The notes: generated by a model not told the origin, from the letters alone. Numbered from the stretch's first letter, positions 1-6,157 are shown. The stretch: DNA of 6,292 bases from Candidatus Krumholzibacteriia bacterium (GCA_029863355.1 JAOTVO010000160.1:1-6292), one strand, 5' to 3'. Made by a program: numbers and translations.

Positions 1-309
1 GACCTGGACACGGTGCAGGGGCAGAACACGTTCCGCGCCCTCATCTGCAGCATGGTGGCACACGGCTGGGGGCTGGGCATGCACCCGGACAACAACCCGC
101 GCGCCGACCTGGACAAGCGCCCCCTCGAGGTCAAGACCTGCAAGGACATCCTCATCCCCATGGATGCCCTCAAGTCCATTCGCTTCGTCAAGCGCGACGA
201 GTACGGTCGCGTCAAGAAGGCCCTGTTCGAGCCGGATCAGAACGCCCGCATCTGGAGCTCGATCGACGACATGCTCGAGAGACTGGCGCGCGAGAAGTGG
301 CAGGAGTAA
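1..309 (+). CDS. Unrecognised protein, C-terminal 102 residues (5' end outside window)
   Basis: The frame is open from the first base of the window and ends at TAA 307-309, so this is the 3' part of a longer gene. A GTG at 13 is in frame, but nothing shows that it is a start. The visible residues are well-behaved coding sequence with GC-rich third positions. They include a Trp/Gly/His-rich stretch (VAHGWGLGMHPDNNPR), a basic-acidic central part (SIRFVKRDEYGRVKK) and a probably helical C-terminus (IDDMLERLAREKWQE). No signal peptide, membrane segment or known catalytic motif is visible in this part. I do not recognise the family and assign no function. It converges on the ATPase gene, with 13 bases between the two stop codons and no obvious intrinsic terminator between them. 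Confidence 0.75.
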   Translation, partial: DLDTVQGQNTFRALICSMVAHGWGLGMHPDNNPRADLDKRPLEVKTCKDILIPMDALKSIRFVKRDEYGRVKKALFEPDQNARIWSSIDDMLERLAREKWQE

Positions 310-322
310 TTCGCGGCGGCGC

Positions 323-1225
323 TCACGCCTCGGGGCCGCTGCGGGCGCCGGGGTTGAGCTTCTCGATCTCCAGCACGCGCCCACCCTCCTTGTAGACGAC
401 GCTGTCCATGATGCTGCGCATCAGAAACACGCCGCGCCCCGATCCCTTCATCACATTCTCCCCCGCTCGTGGATCCGCCACCGCCTCCACGTCGAAACCC
501 GGCCCCTGATCTATCACGCGCATGCGAAAGCGCGAATGGCTCACGTAGATCTGGACGTTCACGCGCTTCGCCGGGTCCGAGCCGTTGCCGTGCACGATGG
601 CGTTGGTGATCGCCTCGTCGCAGGCCAACGGGATGTTCACGCGCGTCTCCTGGGGCGGGAAGTCGAACTCCTTGAGGAGCAGTGAGAGCTCGTGGTTGAT
701 GCCGAGAACGTAGGAGAGGTCGCTCGGTATGAGGAAGTCTAGCCGCGCCTGCGCGCGCCGCATGAGGTCCGTGTTTCGCTTGAACTGGGGCACGTTGGGG
801 AGGGCGCCGGCGAGCTCCCGGCGCACGTCCACGGCGCCGAACGGAGGGAGCAGGATCCCGTGGACGCCGATCGATTGCAGGCGCAGCGAGCAGCGCTGGT
901 CGCACGCCTCCAGCAGCGCCACGATCACGACCTGCGGAAACTCCAGGCGCAAGGCGCGCAGCGCGGGGATGTCGATGGCGTCGCCCGAGCGTTCGACGAG
1001 CAGGACGAAGGCGAGCTGGATGCGGTCGAACTGCCCGAGCGCAGCGATGAGCTCCGCGATGGATCGATGTTGGGCGTTGGGCTCGGGGAGGTGTTCGCAC
1101 TCGGCGCGAACGCGCGCGAGGAAGTCCGCGTCGGGCGCGACCATCATGAGGGGCGCGTCGCGCCGGCCGGCGAACACGGCGCGGCGACGCTCGGTTGCGT
1201 CGGGATCAGAAGACCTGTTGGCCAT
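323..1225 (-). CDS. RsbW-type HATPase (anti-sigma/serine kinase-like) with degenerate receiver-like N-terminal domain
   Basis: The protein has 300 residues. Residues about 162-292 form a GHKL ATPase of the RsbW/HATPase_c_2 type: an N box (E204 to N214, with E204, N208, H212 and N214), a G1 box (DQGPGFD, 239-245) and a G2 box (GSGRGVFLMRSIMD, 261-274). Known relatives bind a sigma factor or phosphorylate an antagonist protein on Ser/Thr. Residues about 24-140 have the strand order of a CheY-like receiver (LMMVA 26-30, FVLLVE 73-78, VVIVALL 99-105, GVHGILLPPF 120-129). However, the phospho-acceptor Asp and the Lys of the usual K-P pair are not evident, so it is probably a pseudo-receiver. There is no membrane segment, so it should be cytosolic. 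The ATG at 1225 lies inside the 3' end of the zinc-ribbon gene (20-base overlap) with only a weak Shine-Dalgarno, which suggests translational coupling. No sigma factor or STAS antagonist lies within the window. The ATPase call is firm; the target is unknown. Confidence 0.88.
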   Translation of the reverse strand: MANRSSDPDATERRRAVFAGRRDAPLMMVAPDADFLARVRAECEHLPEPNAQHRSIAELIAALGQFDRIQLAFVLLVERSGDAIDIPALRALRLEFPQVVIVALLEACDQRCSLRLQSIGVHGILLPPFGAVDVRRELAGALPNVPQFKRNTDLMRRAQARLDFLIPSDLSYVLGINHELSLLLKEFDFPPQETRVNIPLACDEAITNAIVHGNGSDPAKRVNVQIYVSHSRFRMRVIDQGPGFDVEAVADPRAGENVMKGSGRGVFLMRSIMDSVVYKEGGRVLEIEKLNPGARSGPEA

Positions 1226-1829
1226 CGGCCAGGATCTCGTTCAGCGCTTCCTTGAAGTGGTTCGTCGAGTTGGCAACCTCTGCCCCCACCTTTTCCTTGT
1301 AGAGCTCCCAGGATTTCTTGATGTCTTCGCCGAGGGCGGTCATCAGGGTGCCGTCCTCCAGCGCCTGGTCGCGCTTCTCACGGTTGTACCAGAGGATATC
1401 GGAGACGAGCACGCGCGCCAAGCGCTTCGCGCGTTCCTCCGGGCTGCGCCCTTTGCGCCGCTTCGAGGCCGGCCCCTTGGCCTGTGCCTTGCCCGGCTTG
1501 GTCGCCGGGGCCTCCACCTCGGCCTTGCGCGGCTTGGCCGCTGGCGCCGGCGCCTCGGCCTTGCGCGGCTTGGCCCGCCCGGGCTCCGGCGCCTCGTAGC
1601 GCGGGGCTGTCTCCAGCCGCGGGAGCGCATCCGAAGTGGGCGCGGCGGCAGGCTGCGCCGCCGGCGCGTCGGCGGCCGGCGCGGCCGCAGCCGCGTGTAC
1701 GGGCTCCGGACGCGGCATCAACGTGAAGACCGCTTGGCACTTGGGGCACTTCACCTTGAGCGGTTCCGGCGGAACCTTGTCCTCGGGGAGGAAGTACTTG
1801 GCTGCGCATCCCTGACACTGGATGATCAT
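1206..1829 (-). CDS. MJ0042-type zinc-ribbon protein with Ala/Pro/Lys repeat linker
   Basis: The ATG at 1829 gives 207 residues. The N-terminus MIIQCQGCAAKYFLPEDKVP matches the usual start of the MJ0042/zinc-ribbon family, and AAGGTGG lies 11 bases upstream. The frame is open to 1898, but those 23 extra residues precede the family's normal first residue. Domains in order: a zinc ribbon at about 1-37 with C5-x2-C8 and C28-x2-C31; a low-complexity Ala/Pro linker; three to four 12-residue Lys-rich repeats at about 87-134; and a charged, probably helical C-terminal domain at about 130-207 (ARVLVSDILWYNREKRDQAL near its start). Similar C-terminal segments are, from memory, common in deltaproteobacterial zinc-ribbon proteins, but no biochemical role is established to my knowledge. 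The ribbon could bind nucleic acid or protein; this is inference. It overlaps the ATPase gene by 20 bases, so the two products may act together. Confidence 0.85.
   Translation of the reverse strand: MIIQCQGCAAKYFLPEDKVPPEPLKVKCPKCQAVFTLMPRPEPVHAAAAAPAADAPAAQPAAAPTSDALPRLETAPRYEAPEPGRAKPRKAEAPAPAAKPRKAEVEAPATKPGKAQAKGPASKRRKGRSPEERAKRLARVLVSDILWYNREKRDQALEDGTLMTALGEDIKKSWELYKEKVGAEVANSTNHFKEALNEILADGQQVF
1428..1571 (-). repeat. In-frame 36-base (12-residue) tandem repeats in the zinc-ribbon gene
   Basis: The linker contains consecutive 12-residue units: KPRKAEAPAPAA, KPRKAEVEAPAT, KPGKAQAKGPAS, and a decayed fourth unit starting KRRKG. At DNA level a 23-base word is repeated exactly at 1517-1539 and 1553-1575, giving a period of 36 bases. 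The Lys/Pro/Ala composition resembles histone H1-like or AlgP-like tails, which are disordered and basic. The exact DNA repeat suggests recent duplication, and the copy number could vary between strains. Confidence 0.8.
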
Positions 1830-1840
1830 CTTTTCCGTCA

Positions 1841-1847
1841 CCACCTT
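1841..1847 (-). promoter_or_regulatory. Ribosome binding site for the zinc-ribbon gene
   Basis: On the minus strand this reads AAGGTGG and ends 11 bases before the ATG at 1829. It decides the start in favour of 1829 over upstream in-frame codons up to 1898. A small GCGC-TTTC-GCGC inverted repeat (1848-1859; GAAA loop on the mRNA strand) sits directly upstream and may frame the site. Confidence 0.55.
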
Positions 1848-1986
1848 GCGCTTTCGCGCGACGCCGCTTTGGACCGACCGGCCCTCGCGTAGGTGCAAAA
1901 TGGCACGCGCCGCGGCGATTCCGCAACAATGAAGGGGACCTCGCGCTGACGGGCGGCTAACCCAGCAACTATCACGCCAAGGCCCC

Positions 1987-4092
1987 TCAGGCCAGCGCCA
2001 CCAGGGCGATGTCGTCCGACACCAGCGCCCGGAGGTAGTGCCGGCACCGGCGGCCCTCCGGCGAGGTCAGCATGGGGTCCGCCTCGAGCAGCGCGCGCAC
2101 CGCCGTCGCCGCCCTCTCCACGAGCGCGCGGTCGCCCAGGGGATTGGCCAGCTTGAAGCCCGGAACGCCGTGCTGGCGCACGCCGAGGAACTCGCCCGGT
2201 CCTCGCAGACGCAGATCCTCTTCGGCAATACGAAAACCGTCCGCTTCCTGCACCAGCACGCGCAGCCGCGCGAGGGCGTCGGGAGCCACGCTCTCCCCCG
2301 TCACCAGGAAGCAGTAGCCCTCCACGCCTCCGCGCCCGACGCGACCGCGGAGCTGATGGAGTTGGGAGAGTCCGAACCGCTCGGGATGGTGCACGACCAT
2401 GATGGTCGCCCGCGGGACGTGCACGCCGACCTCGACCACGGTCGTCGTCACCAGCACGCGCAAGTCTCCCGCCGCAAAGGCGCGCATCACGCGCTCCTTG
2501 TCCGCGAGCGGCATCCGCCCGTGCAGCATGGCCAGCGGCACGCCGCGCAAGGCGCCGCGCGAAAGCTCCTCATACGCTCCCTCGGCCGCCTCGAGATCCT
2601 GCTTCTCCGTCTCCTCGATCACCGGGTAGAGCAGGTACGCCTGCTCGCCGCACGCCTGCTGCTCGCGGATGTAGGCGTACATCGCCTCGCGCTTGGGCGG
2701 CTCCACGATACGGGTTCGCACGGGCGCGCGGCTGGCCGGCATCTCGTCGATCACGGAAAGGTCGAGGTCGGCGTAGGCGGTGAGCGCGAGCGTGCGCGGG
2801 ATGGGGGTCGCCGTCATGACGAGCATGTGCGGGGCGCGCCCATCGCGCATCAGCGCGGCGCGCTGGCGCACGCCGAAGCGATGCTGCTCGTCGATCACCG
2901 CCACGGCGAGGTCACGAAAACGCACCTCGGACTGGATCAGGGCGTGCGTGCCGATGACGATCTGCACCGATCCCCGCGCGATTCGCTCGTGGACGGCGCG
3001 CTTGTCCGCGGCCTTCATCGAACCGATGAGCAGCGCGCAGGTCACGCCGAGCCGCTCGAAATGGGGAGCCAGCGCCCGGTGGTGCTGCATGGCCAGGATC
3101 TCGGTGGGCACCATCATGGCGGCCTGCGCGCCGGACGTCGCGGCCGCCAGGAGCGCCGCCCCCGCCACCACGGTCTTCCCCGAGCCCACGTCGCCCTGGA
3201 GCAACCGGTTCATGCCGCCTTTGGAACCCATGTCGGCGCGGATCTCGTCCAGCACGCGGCGCTGAGCGGCGGTGAGTTCGAAGGGCATCCCTTCGAGGTA
3301 GCGCCGCTCCAGCTCGCCGGGCGGACCCAGTCGCGGGCGCGTCGACTCGCGGCCCCGATGCCGCCGCAGCAGAGAGAGCAGGAGTTGCATGTAGAACAAC
3401 TCCTCGAGCTTCAGGCGCTCCCTGGCCGCGGCGCCTGCCGCTTCGTCGCCCGGGAAGTGCATCTGGGAGATGGCCTCGTAGCGCGAAGGGATCCGCAGGC
3501 CCCGGGTCGCGGCCCCCGGCAGGTTTTCTGTAACCGTGTCGCGGTACTCGTCCAGCACGCGCCGCACCAGGGAGCGCAGGAACCGCTGGCTGACGCCCTG
3601 GGTGAGACGGTACACGGGGACGATGCGCCCCCCGGAGAGCAACTCCTGGTCGAGGTCGTCCCCCACGATCTCGAACTCCGGGTTGGCGAGCTGGCGCTGC
3701 CCGCGGTAGTAGCGCAGCGCTCCGCTGGCGACGATCTCCGTCCCCGGCTTGAGATGGCGCAGGAGGTAGGGTTGGTTGAACCAGACGATCTGAACGACGC
3801 CGGTGTCGTCGCCGACCGCCGCGGTGACCATCGCCCGCCGGCCGCGCGGCCGGCCCAGCGTCGCCGAGAGGACCCGCCCCACCACGGTCTCGTCCACGCC
3901 CGGTTGCAGGTGAGCGATGGGCGTCAGGTGGCGGCGGTCGTAGTAACGGCGGGGGTAGTGGGTGAGGAGGTCGTTGACGTTGACCACGCCCATCTGGCGC
4001 AGGCGTTCGCCCTTAGCCGGCCCGACGCCGCGCACGAACTGGCAGAGGTCCTCGAGTGTCTTCTCACGCTTTTCCCGCCGACCTGGTGCCAC
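1987..4092 (-). CDS. recG: ATP-dependent DNA helicase RecG
   Basis: RecG remodels stalled replication forks and branch-migrates Holliday junctions. From the GTG at 4092 the protein is 701 residues, close to the usual length of about 690. The frame stays open to an ATG at 4224 (745 residues). I prefer GTG 4092 because AGAGGGA precedes it and because the codons above it have an unusually high share of A/T third positions. Numbering from the 745-residue form: a wedge/OB domain at about 57-230 (VRGVGPAKGERL, then LTHYPRRYYDRR); Q motif (FELTAAQRR, 315-323); Walker A (GDVGSGKT, 344-351); DEQH (445-448); TATPIPR (471-477); QLHQLRGRVGRG (621-632); and the C-terminal RecG hairpin region GEFLGVRQHGVPGF (677-690). 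All catalytic motifs are present. One oddity is motif V, which reads VEVGVHVPRA where the family normally has VGVDVPNA. The gene is 157 bases upstream of the zinc-ribbon gene and may be co-transcribed with it. Confidence 0.96.
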   Translation of the reverse strand: MAPGRREKREKTLEDLCQFVRGVGPAKGERLRQMGVVNVNDLLTHYPRRYYDRRHLTPIAHLQPGVDETVVGRVLSATLGRPRGRRAMVTAAVGDDTGVVQIVWFNQPYLLRHLKPGTEIVASGALRYYRGQRQLANPEFEIVGDDLDQELLSGGRIVPVYRLTQGVSQRFLRSLVRRVLDEYRDTVTENLPGAATRGLRIPSRYEAISQMHFPGDEAAGAAARERLKLEELFYMQLLLSLLRRHRGRESTRPRLGPPGELERRYLEGMPFELTAAQRRVLDEIRADMGSKGGMNRLLQGDVGSGKTVVAGAALLAAATSGAQAAMMVPTEILAMQHHRALAPHFERLGVTCALLIGSMKAADKRAVHERIARGSVQIVIGTHALIQSEVRFRDLAVAVIDEQHRFGVRQRAALMRDGRAPHMLVMTATPIPRTLALTAYADLDLSVIDEMPASRAPVRTRIVEPPKREAMYAYIREQQACGEQAYLLYPVIEETEKQDLEAAEGAYEELSRGALRGVPLAMLHGRMPLADKERVMRAFAAGDLRVLVTTTVVEVGVHVPRATIMVVHHPERFGLSQLHQLRGRVGRGGVEGYCFLVTGESVAPDALARLRVLVQEADGFRIAEEDLRLRGPGEFLGVRQHGVPGFKLANPLGDRALVERAATAVRALLEADPMLTSPEGRRCRHYLRALVSDDIALVALA

Positions 4093-4096
4093 ACCG

Positions 4097-4103
4097 TCCC
4101 TCT
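4097..4103 (-). promoter_or_regulatory. Probable ribosome binding site deciding the recG start
   Basis: On the minus strand this reads AGAGGGA, and its GAGG core ends 6 bases before GTG 4092. The alternative ATGs at 4128 and 4224 have no comparable purine-rich site upstream. It favours the 701-residue form of RecG. Confidence 0.5.
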
Positions 4104-4321
4104 TCGCGCCATCGGGTTCGGGAGCCATTCTAGCCGATCGACCCGCGGCGGTCCATGGGCCTCGCCCGGCCCGAACCGGCTTACCGCCGTAACTGCCATT
4201 CGTCCGGGCCTTCGCTTCGTTCATCTAAGCATGGGCTTCAGGCGATGTGCGTAAAGCCGATCGCACAGGATGCTTCGCTCAACACCCGCGACATTCGATG
4301 CCCGCTCGGGCCAGGGATGGA

Positions 4322-4349
4322 TTGACAGCCCTCGAAACGTGAGTAGACT
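4322..4349 (+). promoter_or_regulatory. Sigma-70-type promoter for the candidate small RNA
   Basis: A perfect -35 hexamer TTGACA (4322-4327) is followed, after 16 bases, by TAGACT (4344-4349), which matches four of six positions of TATAAT. The predicted start is about 4356-4357, exactly where the long inverted repeat begins. The promoter points rightwards, away from recG, and no protein-coding gene follows it on that strand. Confidence 0.6.
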
Positions 4350-4356
4350 CCCGGAT

Positions 4357-4475
4357 AGAAGGGTTCTCCGGAAATCGTTGCTCGGTCGGTTCTGGGACAA
4401 CTAATTCCTCTTCCTGTATCCTCGTTCCAAGAAGTGTCGGCGACGTTTCCCAGGGGGAACCCTTCTTCTTTTTTT
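4357..4475 (+). ncRNA. Candidate small RNA, about 119 nt, single long hairpin (unknown family)
   Basis: The ends pair perfectly: AGAAGGGTTC (4357-4366) with GAACCCTTCT (4457-4466), extended by 4367-4369 with 4454-4456. After a small bulge, GGAAA (4370-4374) pairs with TTTCC (4446-4450). CGTTGC (4376-4381) then pairs with GCGACG (4440-4445), with one G-U. A weak four-pair helix follows (4383-4386 with 4436-4439). TTCT-GGGAC (4390-4398) pairs with GTTCC-AGAA (4424-4433, one bulged A). The apical loop (4399-4423) is pyrimidine-rich with several CCT(C) motifs. A T tract (TCTTTTTTT, from 4467) follows the closing stem directly. Promoter, nested pairing and terminator together indicate an RNA gene. 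I do not recognise its family: it lacks the conserved SRP apical sequence and is shorter than typical 6S RNA. It converges on the TPR gene stop at 4480-4482. The structure is read directly from the sequence; expression is inferred. Confidence 0.55.
4445..4475 (+). terminator. Intrinsic terminator at the 3' end of the candidate small RNA
   Basis: GTTTCC (4445-4450) can pair locally with GGGAAC (4455-4460, one G-U) around a CAGG loop, followed by CC and a T-rich run to 4475. This local hairpin competes with the long closing stem, which also ends directly at the T tract; either could drive termination. On the opposite strand the same region is followed by no T run, so it supports rightward termination only. 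Confidence 0.5.
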
Positions 4476-4479
4476 CCCC

Positions 4480-6141
4480 CTAGGCGTCGGGCAGCTTCAT
4501 CTTCTCCACGGTCAGCAGCGTGCGCGCCATGAGGTCAGTGGGGTGCCGCTCGATATGCTCGCGTAGCGCCTCGTCCGCCTCTCGCCCGCGACCCGCTCGG
4601 CGCAACGCCACCACCATCCCGAAGACGGCATCCGCATATCCGGGGTGGATCGTGAGGCTGTCGCGGTACGCCTCCTTGGCCGCCTCGAACTCGCCCTTGC
4701 CCATGAGGATGTCGCCCAGGATCTTGTGCAGATCGGGATAGTCCTGATGGAGCTCGACGGCCCCGCGGATCGTCTGCTCCGCGCGAGCGACGTCACCGGA
4801 GCGGAAGTATGCCAACGCGAGCCGCTTCTGCGCCTCCGTGTAGGTGGGGTTGATACGGAGCGCCTCCTCCAGTCGCTCGCACGCAGCGGGGATCTGCCCC
4901 GACTCGAGCAGCGACGCGCCGAGCATGCACAGCGCGTCCGCCCTTCCTTCGCCGCCCTCCGCCCCCTCCAGCACGCGCTCGAAGCTCCGGCCCGCACCCG
5001 CCCAGTCCCCGGTCGCCATCTGGCAGAGTCCCGTGTCCATGACCGCCGCAAAGAGGTCCGGCTTGAGCTCGAGCGACTCGCGCAGGGCGCTCGCCGCCGC
5101 GGCCGCGTCGCCCACCGCGTAGCGGGAGAGTCCCAGCAGGTAGCGCGCTTTGGCGTAGGCCGGCGAGATGGCCAGCGCCCGCTCCAGCGCCGCGCCGGCG
5201 TCCTCGAACTGGCCCAGCGTCATCAGGACGATGCCGTGATGGCACTGGAGGTCCGCGAACGTCGGGTTGAGCCCGACCGCGCGCTCGATCTCCTCGCGGC
5301 TCTCCGTGTAGCGACCGAGGTAGAACAGGGCCACGCCCAGGTAGTAGAGCGCCTCCACGTAGTCGGGGTTGATGTCCACGGCGCGCCGCAGCGCTTCGAC
5401 GGCCGCCTCCGGCCGACCCGCTTCCAGTAGCGCCACCCCGAGCCGGCATTGCAGGTCCGGGTAGCCCGGCTGATGCTCCGCCGCCTCGGCGAAGAGACGC
5501 GCCGCCTCCGCAAAGTCGCCCCGGTTGAACGCGTTCGTGCCCTCCTTGACGGAGGCCTCGTAGCCCGAATTGTCGACCACGAGCTGGCGCAGCTCCTGGA
5601 GGACGGGAAGGTCGAAGGACCGGGCGTCGAGTTTCTCGACGATCACGCGGCTCAACGGGGTTTGCGCCCCGCGCGCCAGCTTGAGGGCACGGCCGAAGGC
5701 TTCGTTGGCGCGCTCGAAGTACCCGGCGTCGTGCAACGCGATGCCCAGGTAACAGATCGCCTCCGCATACTCGGGGTTCAGCTCGGCGGCGCGTTCGAGG
5801 TCCTCGACGGCGCGCGCGAGGTCGCCTTCGTGGTGGCGCACGACGCCCAGGTAGTAAAACAAATCGGGGTAGTGCGGGTTCTCAAGCAGCGCCGCCTCCA
5901 AATGGCGGCGCGCGTCGGCCAGCTGGCCGCGCAAGAAGTGGGCGATTCCCAGCTTGGCGTGCGCCTCGGCCGCGTAGAAGGCGCCCAGCTTGGCTATGGG
6001 ACTGCCCCGGCTGCGGGACTCCGCGATCACGGCCTCGAGTATCGCGGCGGCCTCGTCGTACTTACCCTCGTTGAAGAGACGGATGCCCTTTTCGTAATTC
6101 TCTCCCGCCGTCCCTTTGAAAAGGCGCGTCCAGAACGACAC
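4480..6141 (-). CDS. Large tetratricopeptide (TPR) repeat protein downstream of ftsZ
   Basis: The protein has 553 residues, starting at GTG 6141, with AAGGGGG four bases upstream. Nearly the whole chain is TPR-like 34-residue units with the W/L-G-Y-A-A-P pattern. About four lie in an N-terminal array (residues about 15-157). A non-TPR linker follows (about 158-195, VEKLDARSFDLPVLQELRQL), then about ten more repeats (about 195-535). Typical unit boundaries are NPHYPDLFYYLGV (88-100), NPDYVEALYYLGV (258-270) and NPTYTEAQKRLALAYFRSGD (431-450). No signal peptide or membrane span is visible, so it should be cytosolic. TPR arrays act as protein-binding scaffolds; the partner is unknown. The gene begins 16 bases after the ftsZ stop, so it is probably co-transcribed with ftsZ, and a role linked to cell division is possible but unproven. 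Its TAG stop (4482-4480) meets the 3' end of the convergent candidate sRNA. Confidence 0.92.
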   Translation of the reverse strand: MSFWTRLFKGTAGENYEKGIRLFNEGKYDEAAAILEAVIAESRSRGSPIAKLGAFYAAEAHAKLGIAHFLRGQLADARRHLEAALLENPHYPDLFYYLGVVRHHEGDLARAVEDLERAAELNPEYAEAICYLGIALHDAGYFERANEAFGRALKLARGAQTPLSRVIVEKLDARSFDLPVLQELRQLVVDNSGYEASVKEGTNAFNRGDFAEAARLFAEAAEHQPGYPDLQCRLGVALLEAGRPEAAVEALRRAVDINPDYVEALYYLGVALFYLGRYTESREEIERAVGLNPTFADLQCHHGIVLMTLGQFEDAGAALERALAISPAYAKARYLLGLSRYAVGDAAAAASALRESLELKPDLFAAVMDTGLCQMATGDWAGAGRSFERVLEGAEGGEGRADALCMLGASLLESGQIPAACERLEEALRINPTYTEAQKRLALAYFRSGDVARAEQTIRGAVELHQDYPDLHKILGDILMGKGEFEAAKEAYRDSLTIHPGYADAVFGMVVALRRAGRGREADEALREHIERHPTDLMARTLLTVEKMKLPDA

Positions 6142-6145
6142 CGGT

Positions 6146-6152
6146 CCCCCTT
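6146..6152 (-). promoter_or_regulatory. Ribosome binding site for the TPR gene
   Basis: On the minus strand this reads AAGGGGG, four bases before the GTG at 6141. It supports GTG as the start and lies in the 16-base gap after the ftsZ stop, as expected for a second gene of an operon. Confidence 0.55.
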
Positions 6153-6157
6153 GGGTG

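Larger units (their letters stand above)
4093..4479. other. Intergenic region between recG and the TPR gene
   Basis: This stretch of 387 bases has lower GC than its surroundings. The left third (4093-4224) is open in the recG frame but has codons unlike the rest of recG, and is probably leader. I see no convincing promoter for recG in it. The segment 4225-4321 shows nothing recognisable. The right half contains the candidate small RNA with its promoter and terminator. Confidence 0.6.

Noticed and set aside
237..1892. Several overlapping long frames in 237-1892 on both strands
   Set aside because: They overlap the ATPase and zinc-ribbon genes, which have recognised motifs, and are Arg/Pro/Ala-rich as expected of out-of-frame GC-rich DNA.
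1830..1986. A promoter for the zinc-ribbon gene (TTGCGG with a downstream CATTTT) in the recG-zinc-ribbon gap
   Set aside because: Both hexamers match the consensus poorly and the spacing is 18; too weak to annotate.
2038..4254. A 738-codon open frame on the plus strand opposite recG
   Set aside because: It is the antisense shadow of a clear recG in GC-rich DNA. Its product is rich in His, Arg, Ala and Gly with no recognisable domain.
4357..4466. The inverted repeat as a small palindromic mobile element (MITE or REP)
   Set aside because: No flanking target-site duplication is visible, no second copy exists in the window, and the promoter and T tract at its edges fit an RNA gene better.
4357..4475. 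The long hairpin RNA as SRP RNA (4.5S) or 6S RNA
   Set aside because: The apical region lacks the conserved SRP sequence with the GGAA tetraloop and its flanking GGAAGCAGCC-like strand on either DNA strand. It is shorter than typical 6S RNA and has no large symmetric central bubble. A divergent 6S-like RNA cannot be fully excluded.
4452..4481. Inverted repeat AGGGGGAA / TTCCCCCT as an intrinsic terminator of the TPR gene
   Set aside because: On the minus strand the hairpin is followed by GGGAAACG, with no T run, so it does not fit an intrinsic terminator for that gene.
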